Shown here: positions 1 through 7,914 of the stretch, piece after piece
Layout of the letters: the number at the start of each line of letters is the position of its first letter
How positions within the stretch are numbered: the first letter of the stretch is position 1
NCBI GenBank assembly: GCA_041581135.1
Contig: JBFGCM010000021.1
Location: forward strand, 1-43,261
Direction of reading: 5' to 3'
DNA from: JBFGCM01 sp041581135
GTDB lineage: Bacteria; Actinomycetota; Acidimicrobiia; Spongiisociales; UBA5794
DNA: 43,261 nucleotides
Position numbers and translations under genes: made by a program
Notes under the pieces: model-generated
Databases searched by the model: none
What the model saw: the letters and a program-made list of their open reading frames with translations, nothing else
Told to the model about the DNA's origin: nothing

Positions 1-171
1 CTCCTCACCTTCGACGAGGGACCCCGGAAACCAGATGCCAGAAGCCAGACCGGACGAGGATCTCGGGTCTTCCAGGGACCTCGCAGGCTCGTCACGGGAA
101 ACTCGTTGGCCACCCTCTCGACGGACCAACGTCGGGTTGCGACCGAGCGACGGCCCCCCGGAGGGATCTCG

Positions 172-177
172 TACACT
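172..177 (+). promoter_or_regulatory. -10 hexamer of a probable leaderless promoter (DUF3039 gene)
   Basis: The sequence TACACT fits the TANNNT -10 pattern and is followed by 7 nt before the GTG start at 185. This puts the expected transcription start on or next to the start codon. No Shine-Dalgarno sits at a usual distance. No clear -35 is visible. Confidence 0.5.
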
Positions 178-184
178 TGCCACC

Positions 185-421
185 GTGACCACGCCAGACA
201 CCACGGAACGCACCCAGATCGACCCCCGCCTCGGCGACGGCGATCACGAGCGGTTCGCCCACTACGTCAAGAAGAGCGACATCGTCCGTTCCAACGTCGA
301 AGGTGTGGAAGTGGTGGCCCTCTGCGGCAAGAAGTGGATTCCCAACCGCGACCCGAGCCGCTTTCCCGTGTGCCCGGCGTGCCAGGAGATCATGGCCGCG
401 CTCCGCGGCGGAGGCGAGTAG
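185..421 (+). CDS. DUF3039 family small protein
   Basis: A 78-residue cytoplasmic protein of the actinobacterial DUF3039 family, whose function is unknown. The family-like core reads CGKKWIPNRDPSRFPVCPAC near the C-terminus; its first Cys and the CPAC pair could bind a metal, which is inference. I chose the GTG at 185 because the frame further upstream has no family resemblance and because a -10-like TACACT lies 7 nt before this GTG. It converges with thrC, with only 4 nt between the two stop codons, so there is no room for a terminator between them. Confidence 0.82.
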   Translation: MTTPDTTERTQIDPRLGDGDHERFAHYVKKSDIVRSNVEGVEVVALCGKKWIPNRDPSRFPVCPACQEIMAALRGGGE

Positions 422-425
422 CGCC

Positions 426-1448
426 CTACCAGCCGATGAAGTCGAGCACTGCGTCCAACGATGGGTGCACCGGCTCGATGTCGCCCATCTGCCGAATGGC
501 GGTGTCCGGGTCCTTCAGGCCGTGGCCGGTGAGGGTGCACACGATGGGCCCCTCGGGGAGATCGGTGGCGAACTTCAACACACCGGCCACCGAGGCCGCC
601 GACGCCGGCTCGCAGAAGACACCCTCGGTGCTTGCCAACAACCGATACGCCGCCACGATCTCATCGTCGGTGACGGCTTCGATGCGCCCACCCGACTCGT
701 CGCGGGCGGCTACGGCGCCGTCCCAGCTCGCCGGGTTGCCGATCCGGATGGCCGTGGCGATCGTCTCCGGGGCGTCGACGATCTCACCACTCACGATGGG
801 AGCCGCTCCAGCGGCCTGGAACCCCCACATCATGGGGGTGGCGTCGACCGCCTGATAGCCCATCCAGTGGGCGGTGATGTTGCCGGCGTTGCCCACCGGG
901 AGGGCATGCACGACGGGCGCCGAGCCGAGCGTGTCGACGATCTCCCATGCGGCCGACTGCTGGCCGGCGATGCGATGCGGGTTGATCGAGTTGACCAGCG
1001 CAGCGTCATGGGTGGAGGTGAGCTCCAGCACCAGTGCGAGCGCGTCGTCGAAGTTGCCGTCGACCGGCACGATGGTGGCTCCGTGGGCGACCGCCTGGGC
1101 CAGCTTGCCTCGGGCGACGTTGCCGGCCGGCAGGATGACGATGCACGAGATGCCGGCACGCGCCGCATACGATGCGGCGGACGCCGACGTGTTGCCGGTC
1201 GAGGCGCACGCCACCGCCTTGGCCCCGGTTTCGAGGGCTTTTGATACCGCCACGGTCATGCCGCGATCCTTGAAGGAGCCGGTCGGGTTGGCGCCGTCGT
1301 ACTTGAGAAAGACATCCCTGCCGACTCGAGCAGAGATCGAATCGGCGGCGATGAGCGGCGTGTTGCCCTCCATGAGCGTGACCACCGGGGTGCCTTCGCT
1401 CACCGGAAGCCGCTCCCGGTACTCCTCGATGATGCCGCGCCAGGTCAT
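426..1448 (-). CDS. thrC: Threonine synthase
   Basis: A PLP enzyme of 340 aa that converts O-phosphohomoserine to threonine, the last step of threonine synthesis. The PLP lysine lies in TGSFKDRG (about K60), and the glycine-rich phosphate-binding loop STGNTSAS is intact. The length fits the short class of threonine synthases found in Actinobacteria. Its start codon overlaps the stop of hom by 4 nt (ATGA type), indicating translational coupling. In Corynebacterium and Mycobacterium thrB follows in this cluster; here the operon ends at thrC and runs into the convergent DUF3039 gene. Confidence 0.96.
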   Translation of the reverse strand: MTWRGIIEEYRERLPVSEGTPVVTLMEGNTPLIAADSISARVGRDVFLKYDGANPTGSFKDRGMTVAVSKALETGAKAVACASTGNTSASAASYAARAGISCIVILPAGNVARGKLAQAVAHGATIVPVDGNFDDALALVLELTSTHDAALVNSINPHRIAGQQSAAWEIVDTLGSAPVVHALPVGNAGNITAHWMGYQAVDATPMMWGFQAAGAAPIVSGEIVDAPETIATAIRIGNPASWDGAVAARDESGGRIEAVTDDEIVAAYRLLASTEGVFCEPASAASVAGVLKFATDLPEGPIVCTLTGHGLKDPDTAIRQMGDIEPVHPSLDAVLDFIGW

Positions 1449-2731
1449 GTCTCGTCGCTCACGACGCGGATGGTCGATGCGACGGAGCGCACGACCGGGA
1501 GACCGCGGATCGAGTCCACAGCGGCCCGTTGACTGGCTTCGGGAGCACCATGAGTGACGATGAGGAGCGTGGCGTCGTCACCGCGGCCCTCCTGCCACAC
1601 CGACTTGATGGACACCGCGGACTCGCCGAAGGCTCCCGCCACTGCGGCGAGAACACCGGGCTGGTCGGCGACTTCCAGCCGCACGTACCACTGGGTGGGG
1701 ACGCGGCCGAAATCCACCACGTCGCCCGGCATGAAGCGGATACGGGGAGCCACCTCGGCACCGGCCAAGATCTCGCGACCGGCGTCGATGACGTCACCGA
1801 GCACGGCGCTCGCCGTAGGTTCGCCGCCGGCTCCGGGCCCGGCGAACAAGAGCTCTTGTATCGAGGGGCCCTCCACGTAGATGGCATTGGTGGCGCCGCG
1901 TATGGCAGCCATCGGGTGCTCGGCCGGGATCATGGCGGGGTGCACCCGGGCAGTGACGCCTCCTTCGAAGCGCTCGGCGATGGCCAGGAGCTTGACCACG
2001 AACCCGAGCTCGGCGGCGAAGCCCATGTCGAGTTGCGAAACGGCCTGGATGCCCTCGTGGTAGACGCGATCGAACCCGATCCAGCGTCCGAAGGCGAGGC
2101 TGGCGAGGATCGCCGCTTTGGCGGCGGCATCTGCCCCACTCACGTCGGCGGCGGGATCGGCCTCGGCGTAGCCGAGGTCCTGCGCCTCGGCGAGGGCCGC
2201 TGCGTAGTCCTGGTCGTCCTCCGCCATCTTCGTGAGGATGAAGTTGGTGGTGCCGTTGACGATGCCCAAGACACGCGAGAGCTGCTCACCGGCCAGGGTC
2301 TCGGCGAGCGGCCGGATGATGGGAATGGCCCCGCCGACCGCGGCTTCGTAGAGGAGAGGCACCCCGGCCCCCTCGGCCGCCGCGATCAGCTCCGGGCCAC
2401 GGGCTGCGATGAGTGCCTTGTTGGCCGTCACCACCGGCTTGCCGGCTTTCAGCGCCGCCAGCACGAGATCGCCGGCCGGATCCTCGCCCCCCATCACCTC
2501 CACGACGAGATCGACTCCATCGTCGGTGACGACGGCTTGGGCATCTGCGGTGAGCACGCCGTCTGGAAGCGCGAAACCACGGTCCTTCCCGAGGTCGCGG
2601 ACGGCAACCCGACGCACTTGGAGGTCGAGGCCGGTCTTAGCGGCGATGGAAGCATGGTCGTCTACCAAGCGGCGCACCAGCGCGCCGCCGACGACGCCCG
2701 CTCCGAGCAGTCCGATGCCAACAGTGTTCAT
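1445..2731 (-). CDS. hom: Homoserine dehydrogenase
   Basis: A 428-aa NAD(P)-dependent enzyme that reduces aspartate semialdehyde to homoserine, the branch point to threonine and methionine. The N-terminal Rossmann motif GLLGAGVVGG is at about residues 7-16, followed by the catalytic domain with the characteristic GIVNGTTNFIL. A C-terminal ACT domain (from about residue 345, LEVADQPGVLAAVAGAF) suggests feedback control by threonine, as in other Gram-positives. The gene lies 12 nt after lysA and overlaps thrC by 4 nt. The length is normal for the ACT-containing monofunctional form. Confidence 0.97.
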   Translation of the reverse strand: MNTVGIGLLGAGVVGGALVRRLVDDHASIAAKTGLDLQVRRVAVRDLGKDRGFALPDGVLTADAQAVVTDDGVDLVVEVMGGEDPAGDLVLAALKAGKPVVTANKALIAARGPELIAAAEGAGVPLLYEAAVGGAIPIIRPLAETLAGEQLSRVLGIVNGTTNFILTKMAEDDQDYAAALAEAQDLGYAEADPAADVSGADAAAKAAILASLAFGRWIGFDRVYHEGIQAVSQLDMGFAAELGFVVKLLAIAERFEGGVTARVHPAMIPAEHPMAAIRGATNAIYVEGPSIQELLFAGPGAGGEPTASAVLGDVIDAGREILAGAEVAPRIRFMPGDVVDFGRVPTQWYVRLEVADQPGVLAAVAGAFGESAVSIKSVWQEGRGDDATLLIVTHGAPEASQRAAVDSIRGLPVVRSVASTIRVVSDET

Positions 2732-2743
2732 GAGCGTCGGATG

Positions 2744-4045
2744 CTAGGCGTCCGGTGGCGCGGCCAGGTCCCGCACCAAGAGATCGTCGTGAGTCTCCCG
2801 CCTCACCACGAGACGCGCCTCTCCATCACGCACGAAGACGACCGACGGCCGAGGGACCATGTTGTAGTTCGAGCCCATGGTGTGTCCGTAGGCGCCGGTG
2901 ACGGGGGTCGCCAGCACGTCCCCCACTGCGATGTCGTCCGGGACCTGCGCCTCGTGCACGATGACGTCACCCGATTCACAGTGCTTGCCCACCACGCGTA
3001 CCCGCGTGGGCCGGTCGGCGGCGGCGGCACGCGGGAGGAACGCTTCGTACCCCGAGCCGTACAGGACGGGCCGCGGATTGTCGCTCATGCCACCGTCCAC
3101 TGCGACATACGTCCGCACCCCGGGGATCTCCTTGATGGTGCCTACCGTGTACAGGGTGAGCGCCGCCTGGGCGACGACGGCCCGGCCCGGCTCGGCGGTG
3201 ACGCGGGCATCGATGCCGGCCGACGCACAGGCGCCCTTCACGGCGTCAGCCCATTCGGCGATCGACGGCGCCGACTCTCCACTGACGTACGCGACGCCGA
3301 GCCCGCCGCCGATGCTCAGCTCTTCGACGGCGGCCTGACGGACGAACGGCGCCAGCACACCGATGGCTCGCTCGAAAAAGTCGGTGACGAACACCTGGCT
3401 CCCGATGTGGGCGTGGAGACCGACCACGTCGACACCCGCCAGAGCCCGCAGCCTGGAGAGGGCCAGGGCGGCATCTCCGGAGGCGAGGCCGAAGCCGAAT
3501 TTAGAGTCGGTGACCCCGGTCTTGAGGTACTCGTGGGTGTGGGCCTCGACGCCTGGGTTGACGCGCACCAGCACTCGCATCCCGGCGCGGTCGCCGACGA
3601 CACCCTCCAGACGGTCGATCTCGTCGAACGAGTCGACCACGATGGCGCCCACGCCGACATCGACTGCGGTAGCGAGCTCCTGGACCGACTTGTTGTTGCC
3701 GTGAAACACGAGCCACTCGGGGGGGACGCCGGCTGCCCGTGCCACGTGCAGCTCCCCACCCGTGGCCACATCCAGGTACATGCCCTCCTCGTGAGCGAGC
3801 CGAGCCATGGCGACACAGAGGAACGCTTTGGTGGCATAGGCGACTCCGTCCGGGAACGCCGCCACCGCTTCCCGACAGCGCGCCCGCAGATGGTCCTCGT
3901 CGTAGACGAACAGCGGCGTGCCGAAGCGGTCGGCCAGTTCGAGCACGTCGCTGCCACCCACCGTCAGCCGGCCGCCGTCACCGATCCGTGCAGTGTCGGG
4001 AAGGAGATGGGCCGGCACCGGGCCGGCACCGTTCTGCGCTCTCAC
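2744..4045 (-). CDS. lysA: Diaminopimelate decarboxylase
   Basis: A fold-III PLP enzyme that decarboxylates meso-diaminopimelate to lysine. The PLP lysine is in VAYATKAF (about K73), and the barrel motif HAHIGSQV plus the C-terminal site around DVIVHEAQVPDD are present. I chose the GTG at 4045, which overlaps the argS stop by 4 nt (GTGA) and gives 433 aa; a second GTG at 4018 would give 424 aa and cannot be excluded because neither has a clear Shine-Dalgarno. The argS-lysA-hom order is a known actinobacterial arrangement. Confidence 0.96.
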   Translation of the reverse strand: MRAQNGAGPVPAHLLPDTARIGDGGRLTVGGSDVLELADRFGTPLFVYDEDHLRARCREAVAAFPDGVAYATKAFLCVAMARLAHEEGMYLDVATGGELHVARAAGVPPEWLVFHGNNKSVQELATAVDVGVGAIVVDSFDEIDRLEGVVGDRAGMRVLVRVNPGVEAHTHEYLKTGVTDSKFGFGLASGDAALALSRLRALAGVDVVGLHAHIGSQVFVTDFFERAIGVLAPFVRQAAVEELSIGGGLGVAYVSGESAPSIAEWADAVKGACASAGIDARVTAEPGRAVVAQAALTLYTVGTIKEIPGVRTYVAVDGGMSDNPRPVLYGSGYEAFLPRAAAADRPTRVRVVGKHCESGDVIVHEAQVPDDIAVGDVLATPVTGAYGHTMGSNYNMVPRPSVVFVRDGEARLVVRRETHDDLLVRDLAAPPDA

Positions 4046-5805
4046 ATGCGATCCGGCGACTCGATGCCCAGCAGGTCGAGCGCCGCGTGCAGCACGCCGA
4101 GGGTGAGCTCGACCAGAGCGAGCCAGCTCGCCTGGCGCTCCTGGTCGGTTTCGCTGAGGATGTGGCACGCCTCGTAGAACCGGCTGAACTCGGCGACCAG
4201 CTCGTACGCGAACTCGGCGACATGATTGGGGGCGCGCAACTCAGCAGCTCGGCCCACGGCCTCGGCGAAGCGGAGCAGCTGCAGCATGAGACCCCGGTCA
4301 CGCTCGTTGGCCGGCGCCAGGATCGTGCCCGGCTCCAAGCCACGAGCCGCGGCCTCGCGAAGGATCGAGCGGATCCGGACCACCCCGTACAGCAGGTACG
4401 GCCCGGTCTTGCCCTCGAACGACGTGAAGCGCTCGAGATCGAAGATGTAGTCCGAGGTGCGGTGATTGCGCAGATCGCCATACTTCAGCGCGGCTAGACC
4501 GACCGCGCGGGCGATCTCAGTCCGCTCTTCTTCGGAGTAGTCGGTGGCGAGATCGTTCTCGTCGAGCCGGCGCTCGGCACGGGCAACCACGTCGTCGATG
4601 AGCGCACGCAGTAGCGGCAGTCCTCCCTCGCGAGTCTTGAGCGGCTTGCCGTCGAGCCCGTTCACGGTGCCGTTGCCGTCGTGCTCCAGCACGATGTCGT
4701 CGCCGGCGATGCCGGCCTTCCGGGCCGCCCGGAACACCTGCTCGAAGTGGAGGGACTGGCGTACGTCGACCACGTAGATCATCACCTCGGCGCCGAGATC
4801 CTCGATCCGGTCCTCGATGGTGGCCACATCCCACGTGGTGTAGAGCGTGGCGCCGTCGGACTTCACCAGCATCAGCGGCGGTATCTCCTTGGTGTCGTCC
4901 GGTTCGGCGACGTCGACGATGAGCGCACCGTCGCTCTCGTACGCGATCCCGTCCTCGACGAGACGTGCCACCAGCGGATCGAGCCGGTCCTTGATGGTGC
5001 TCTCCCCGTACCAGAGGTCGAACTCGACGCCGAGCAGGTCATAGACGGCCTTGATGGCCTCCACGGACACGTCTCGCATGTGTTGCCACAGCGCCAGGTA
5101 GCCGGGTCGCCCGTTCTGCAGCTCCACCACGGCTCGCCGCGCCGCAGCGGCGAACATGGGATCGGAGGCGACGCGCTCCGCCGCAATGGGATACAGCTCC
5201 TGGAGATCCTCGATGGTGACCGGAGGCGCTTCGGGATACGGCCCGTCGAACGACTTGTCGAAGTAGACCCACTCGGGGTGGCGTTGCTGTAGCTCGGCGA
5301 GCAGCTGACCCATGGGAGCGCCCCAGTCCCCGAGGTGGGTGTCGCCCAGCACGTCGTGCCCTACGAATCGCAGGGTCCGCTTGATGCTCTCGCCGATGAT
5401 GGCCGGGCGCAGGTGACCCACGTGGAGCTCCTTCGCCACGTTGGGTCCGCCGTAGTCCACGATGGTCACGCGGGGAGGGGCGGCGAGTTCCACGCCGAAC
5501 CGGTCGTCGGCTCTCATCTGCTCCGCCGCGGCGGCGAGCGCCTCGTCCGCCAACGTGATGTTGATGAATCCGGGGCCGGCGAGCGACACGTCGGAGAAGC
5601 GCGACGAGTCCACGGCGCCGATCACTTCCTCGGCGAGCTCCCGTGGATTTCGTTTGGCGCTCTTCGCCGCCGGGAGGGCACCGTTGCATTGGAACTGGCC
5701 CAGATCCGGCCGAGCCGAGACCACCACCTCTCCGAAGACGCGGTCGAGCCCGATCTTCTCGAATGCATCGCCGAAGATGCTGCTGAGTTCGGAGAGGAGC
5801 GACAT
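4042..5805 (-). CDS. argS: Arginyl-tRNA synthetase
   Basis: A class I aminoacyl-tRNA synthetase of 587 aa that charges tRNA-Arg. The HIGH-type signature is HVGH at about residues 128-131. A relaxed KMSKS equivalent lies in the GKPLKTREGG region, and a DALR anticodon-binding domain forms the C-terminus, ending at the overlap with lysA. The ATG at 5805 matches the family N-terminus; the open frame continues upstream only through the tRNA gene and is not coding there. It is the first protein gene of the argS-lysA-hom-thrC operon, and the tRNA-Arg gene ends about 40 nt upstream on the same strand. Confidence 0.97.
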   Translation of the reverse strand: MSLLSELSSIFGDAFEKIGLDRVFGEVVVSARPDLGQFQCNGALPAAKSAKRNPRELAEEVIGAVDSSRFSDVSLAGPGFINITLADEALAAAAEQMRADDRFGVELAAPPRVTIVDYGGPNVAKELHVGHLRPAIIGESIKRTLRFVGHDVLGDTHLGDWGAPMGQLLAELQQRHPEWVYFDKSFDGPYPEAPPVTIEDLQELYPIAAERVASDPMFAAAARRAVVELQNGRPGYLALWQHMRDVSVEAIKAVYDLLGVEFDLWYGESTIKDRLDPLVARLVEDGIAYESDGALIVDVAEPDDTKEIPPLMLVKSDGATLYTTWDVATIEDRIEDLGAEVMIYVVDVRQSLHFEQVFRAARKAGIAGDDIVLEHDGNGTVNGLDGKPLKTREGGLPLLRALIDDVVARAERRLDENDLATDYSEEERTEIARAVGLAALKYGDLRNHRTSDYIFDLERFTSFEGKTGPYLLYGVVRIRSILREAAARGLEPGTILAPANERDRGLMLQLLRFAEAVGRAAELRAPNHVAEFAYELVAEFSRFYEACHILSETDQERQASWLALVELTLGVLHAALDLLGIESPDRM

Positions 5806-5846
5806 GGGGCACCGGAGGATAGGGGAATGCCCGGAACGGCTGGAGG

Positions 5847-5918
<72 letters not shown>

Positions 5919-5962
5919 GACGTTCGAGCATCGTAGTAGCCGCGTGACAGGTGACCCACCGG

Positions 5963-5968
5963 TAGCGT
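5963..5968 (+). promoter_or_regulatory. -10 hexamer of a probable leaderless promoter (LPXTG protein)
   Basis: TAGCGT lies 8 nt before the ATG at 5977. No Shine-Dalgarno is present in the 8 nt between them. It sits in the short region divergent from the tRNA-Arg gene. Confidence 0.45.
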
Positions 5969-5976
5969 GCGACCAC

Positions 5977-7914
5977 ATGAGAGCACGCCTCACTCGCTGG
6001 GTGCTGCTCGCGCTCGCGGTCGTCTCGGCAGCGACCACCTCTGCCGCGCTGGCACAGGCCCCGGGCGCCATCGCCGGTGTGGTCGCCGACTCCGCAGGTG
6101 CCGGGATCGCCGGCATCTGTGTGGCCGCGTATGACGATCTCGGCCCGATCCAGGACATCACCACGGCGGCGGATGGCACGTACACGTTGGCAGACCTCGG
6201 CGCCGGCGCGTACAAGGTATGGGCGCAGGACTGTGGGCGGCTGGAGTGGACCCAGAGCTGGTTTGACGGAAAGACGTCCATCACCGAAGCCGACCTCGTC
6301 ACGGTGGTGGCCGGAGCGACCACGTCCGGTATCGACCTGGTGCTGCTCGGCACCGCCACGGTCGAAGGCACCGTGACCGACACCGCCGCCGACCCGCTGC
6401 AGGGGATCTGCGTGTTCGCCCAGGGTCCTCGCATCGGATGGGGACTGCAGACCGGCAGCAACGGGACGTTCCGCATCACCGGCCTGGAACCCGGCGAACA
6501 CACTGTGAGCTTCACCGACTGCGTGGGCAACGTGCTGGCCCCGCAGTGGTGGTCCGGGAAGCCCTCCGCCGAAACCGCCGACGTGATCACCCTCGCCGAG
6601 GGCGAGGTGCGTACCGGTATCGACGCAGTGATGAGCTCTGCGGCGTCGCCTGCGCTGGTCGCCGGGACCGTGACCAACGGTGACACGTCGGCACCGGTGG
6701 TGGCCGGCTGTGTGTCGGCATGGCTGACCGACATCGAGCAACTCGGTTCGACCACCACCGCGGGAGACGGCACCTACGAGCTGAGCCTGACTGCAGAGAC
6801 CCACAGTGCGGAGGTGAAACTCCGTTTCGAAGACTGCACCGCCGGCGCCCTGGCCCCCGAGTGGCACCGCAACGCGCTCGACTTCTCGAGCGCCGCTGCA
6901 GTCACGGTCGTCAAGGGAGCGACCACTGTCGTCGATGCCTCGTTGCATGCGCCCGCCACCGTCGGTGGCATGGTCACCGACACCAACGACACGCCGATCG
7001 CCGATGCGTGCGTCGTGTTTGCGACGGGGCTGGACGCCGCCGCTCTGAGCGCCGTGGCGGCGACCGGGGCCGACGGCACGTTCGAAGCGGTGGTGCCCCT
7101 CCCTGCCGGCCCCGCCAACCATCTCGTGGTAGCCGCCGGGTGCGTGGACGGAACGTTCCTGCCGCACGTCGTCGATTCGGCGTTGCGGCTCCTACCCGGG
7201 GAAGTCGCCCCCGCACAGCACCCGGTGCTGGCCGGCGGGGAGGGTGCATGGACCTTCACCGGTGAGGGCACCTTCGTCACCACCGACCTCGAGGGTGACG
7301 GCACCACGGGTGCCGACCCGTTCGAGGCTTCGTTCGCCGCCGGCACCACCGGTGTCATCCTCCTCGGCGAGGAAGCGGCGGCGGAGCTGCTGCAAGACGG
7401 GCTGGCCTTCCCGCCCTGGGCCGCAGTGGTGACAGCACCCCCCCTGCCCCTGATGCAGGTCAACCCGGCGCACTCCCTCACACTGCAGGTGGACGCCTCT
7501 CTGCTGCCGCCTGCGATCGAGCAGATACAAGTGACCCAGAACGGGGCGGCCGTGAGCGAGTGCCTCGGCTCGGACGGCGTCATCGGCGGAGCCTGCGTCG
7601 CCTGGTGGAGTGTCGACGAAGAGGGCGACCTGCTGGTTCAGGTGCTCACTGCGTCGGCAAGCACGTGGCGGGTCGGCGTGCGACCGGCCCAGGCCGCAGC
7701 CACCACCACCACCGCCACCACCACCACCACTGGGACAGCGACCACTTCGGGCCCTCCCGCCACCGGTACCGGCGCGGCGACGACAAACGCGCAACCGACA
7801 CTGCCCGCCACCGGCGCCCCGGGTGGCACGGCCGCGGGGGCGGCGCTGGCACTCTTCCTGTTCGGGGCGGCTCTCACTGCACTCGGTCGCGCCCGAGGCG
7901 CCGACGAGTCCTGA
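5977..7914 (+). CDS. Secreted multi-repeat Cna-B-like protein with LPXTG sorting signal
   Basis: A 645-aa exported protein. A signal peptide at residues 1-28 ends near ALAQA. Four carboxypeptidase-regulatory/Cna-B-like beta-sandwich repeats follow, recognisable by GTVTD..G.PL.GICV-type starts and DGT(Y/F) turns; each has paired Cys suggestive of disulfides. The C-terminus has a Thr-rich linker, then LPATG at about residues 609-613, a hydrophobic helix and a short Arg-containing tail, which together form a sortase-type cell-wall anchor. A surface role is inferred; the ligand is unknown. I preferred the ATG at 5977 over the in-frame GTG at 5944 because it starts the signal peptide and has a -10 element 8 nt upstream. 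Its stop abuts that of the next gene in TGATCA. Confidence 0.85.
   Translation: MRARLTRWVLLALAVVSAATTSAALAQAPGAIAGVVADSAGAGIAGICVAAYDDLGPIQDITTAADGTYTLADLGAGAYKVWAQDCGRLEWTQSWFDGKTSITEADLVTVVAGATTSGIDLVLLGTATVEGTVTDTAADPLQGICVFAQGPRIGWGLQTGSNGTFRITGLEPGEHTVSFTDCVGNVLAPQWWSGKPSAETADVITLAEGEVRTGIDAVMSSAASPALVAGTVTNGDTSAPVVAGCVSAWLTDIEQLGSTTTAGDGTYELSLTAETHSAEVKLRFEDCTAGALAPEWHRNALDFSSAAAVTVVKGATTVVDASLHAPATVGGMVTDTNDTPIADACVVFATGLDAAALSAVAATGADGTFEAVVPLPAGPANHLVVAAGCVDGTFLPHVVDSALRLLPGEVAPAQHPVLAGGEGAWTFTGEGTFVTTDLEGDGTTGADPFEASFAAGTTGVILLGEEAAAELLQDGLAFPPWAAVVTAPPLPLMQVNPAHSLTLQVDASLLPPAIEQIQVTQNGAAVSECLGSDGVIGGACVAWWSVDEEGDLLVQVLTASASTWRVGVRPAQAAATTTTATTTTTGTATTSGPPATGTGAATTNAQPTLPATGAPGGTAAGAALALFLFGAALTALGRARGADES

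Noticed and set aside
303..1244. A 313-codon plus-strand open frame opposite thrC
   Set aside because: Antisense shadow of a clear threonine synthase gene; no ribosome binding site and no recognisable domain.
1529..4177. An 882-codon plus-strand open frame opposite hom and lysA
   Set aside because: It is the antisense shadow of two well-recognised genes in GC-rich DNA; its translation has shadow-type composition (runs of Gly, Arg, His, Asp) and no family resemblance.
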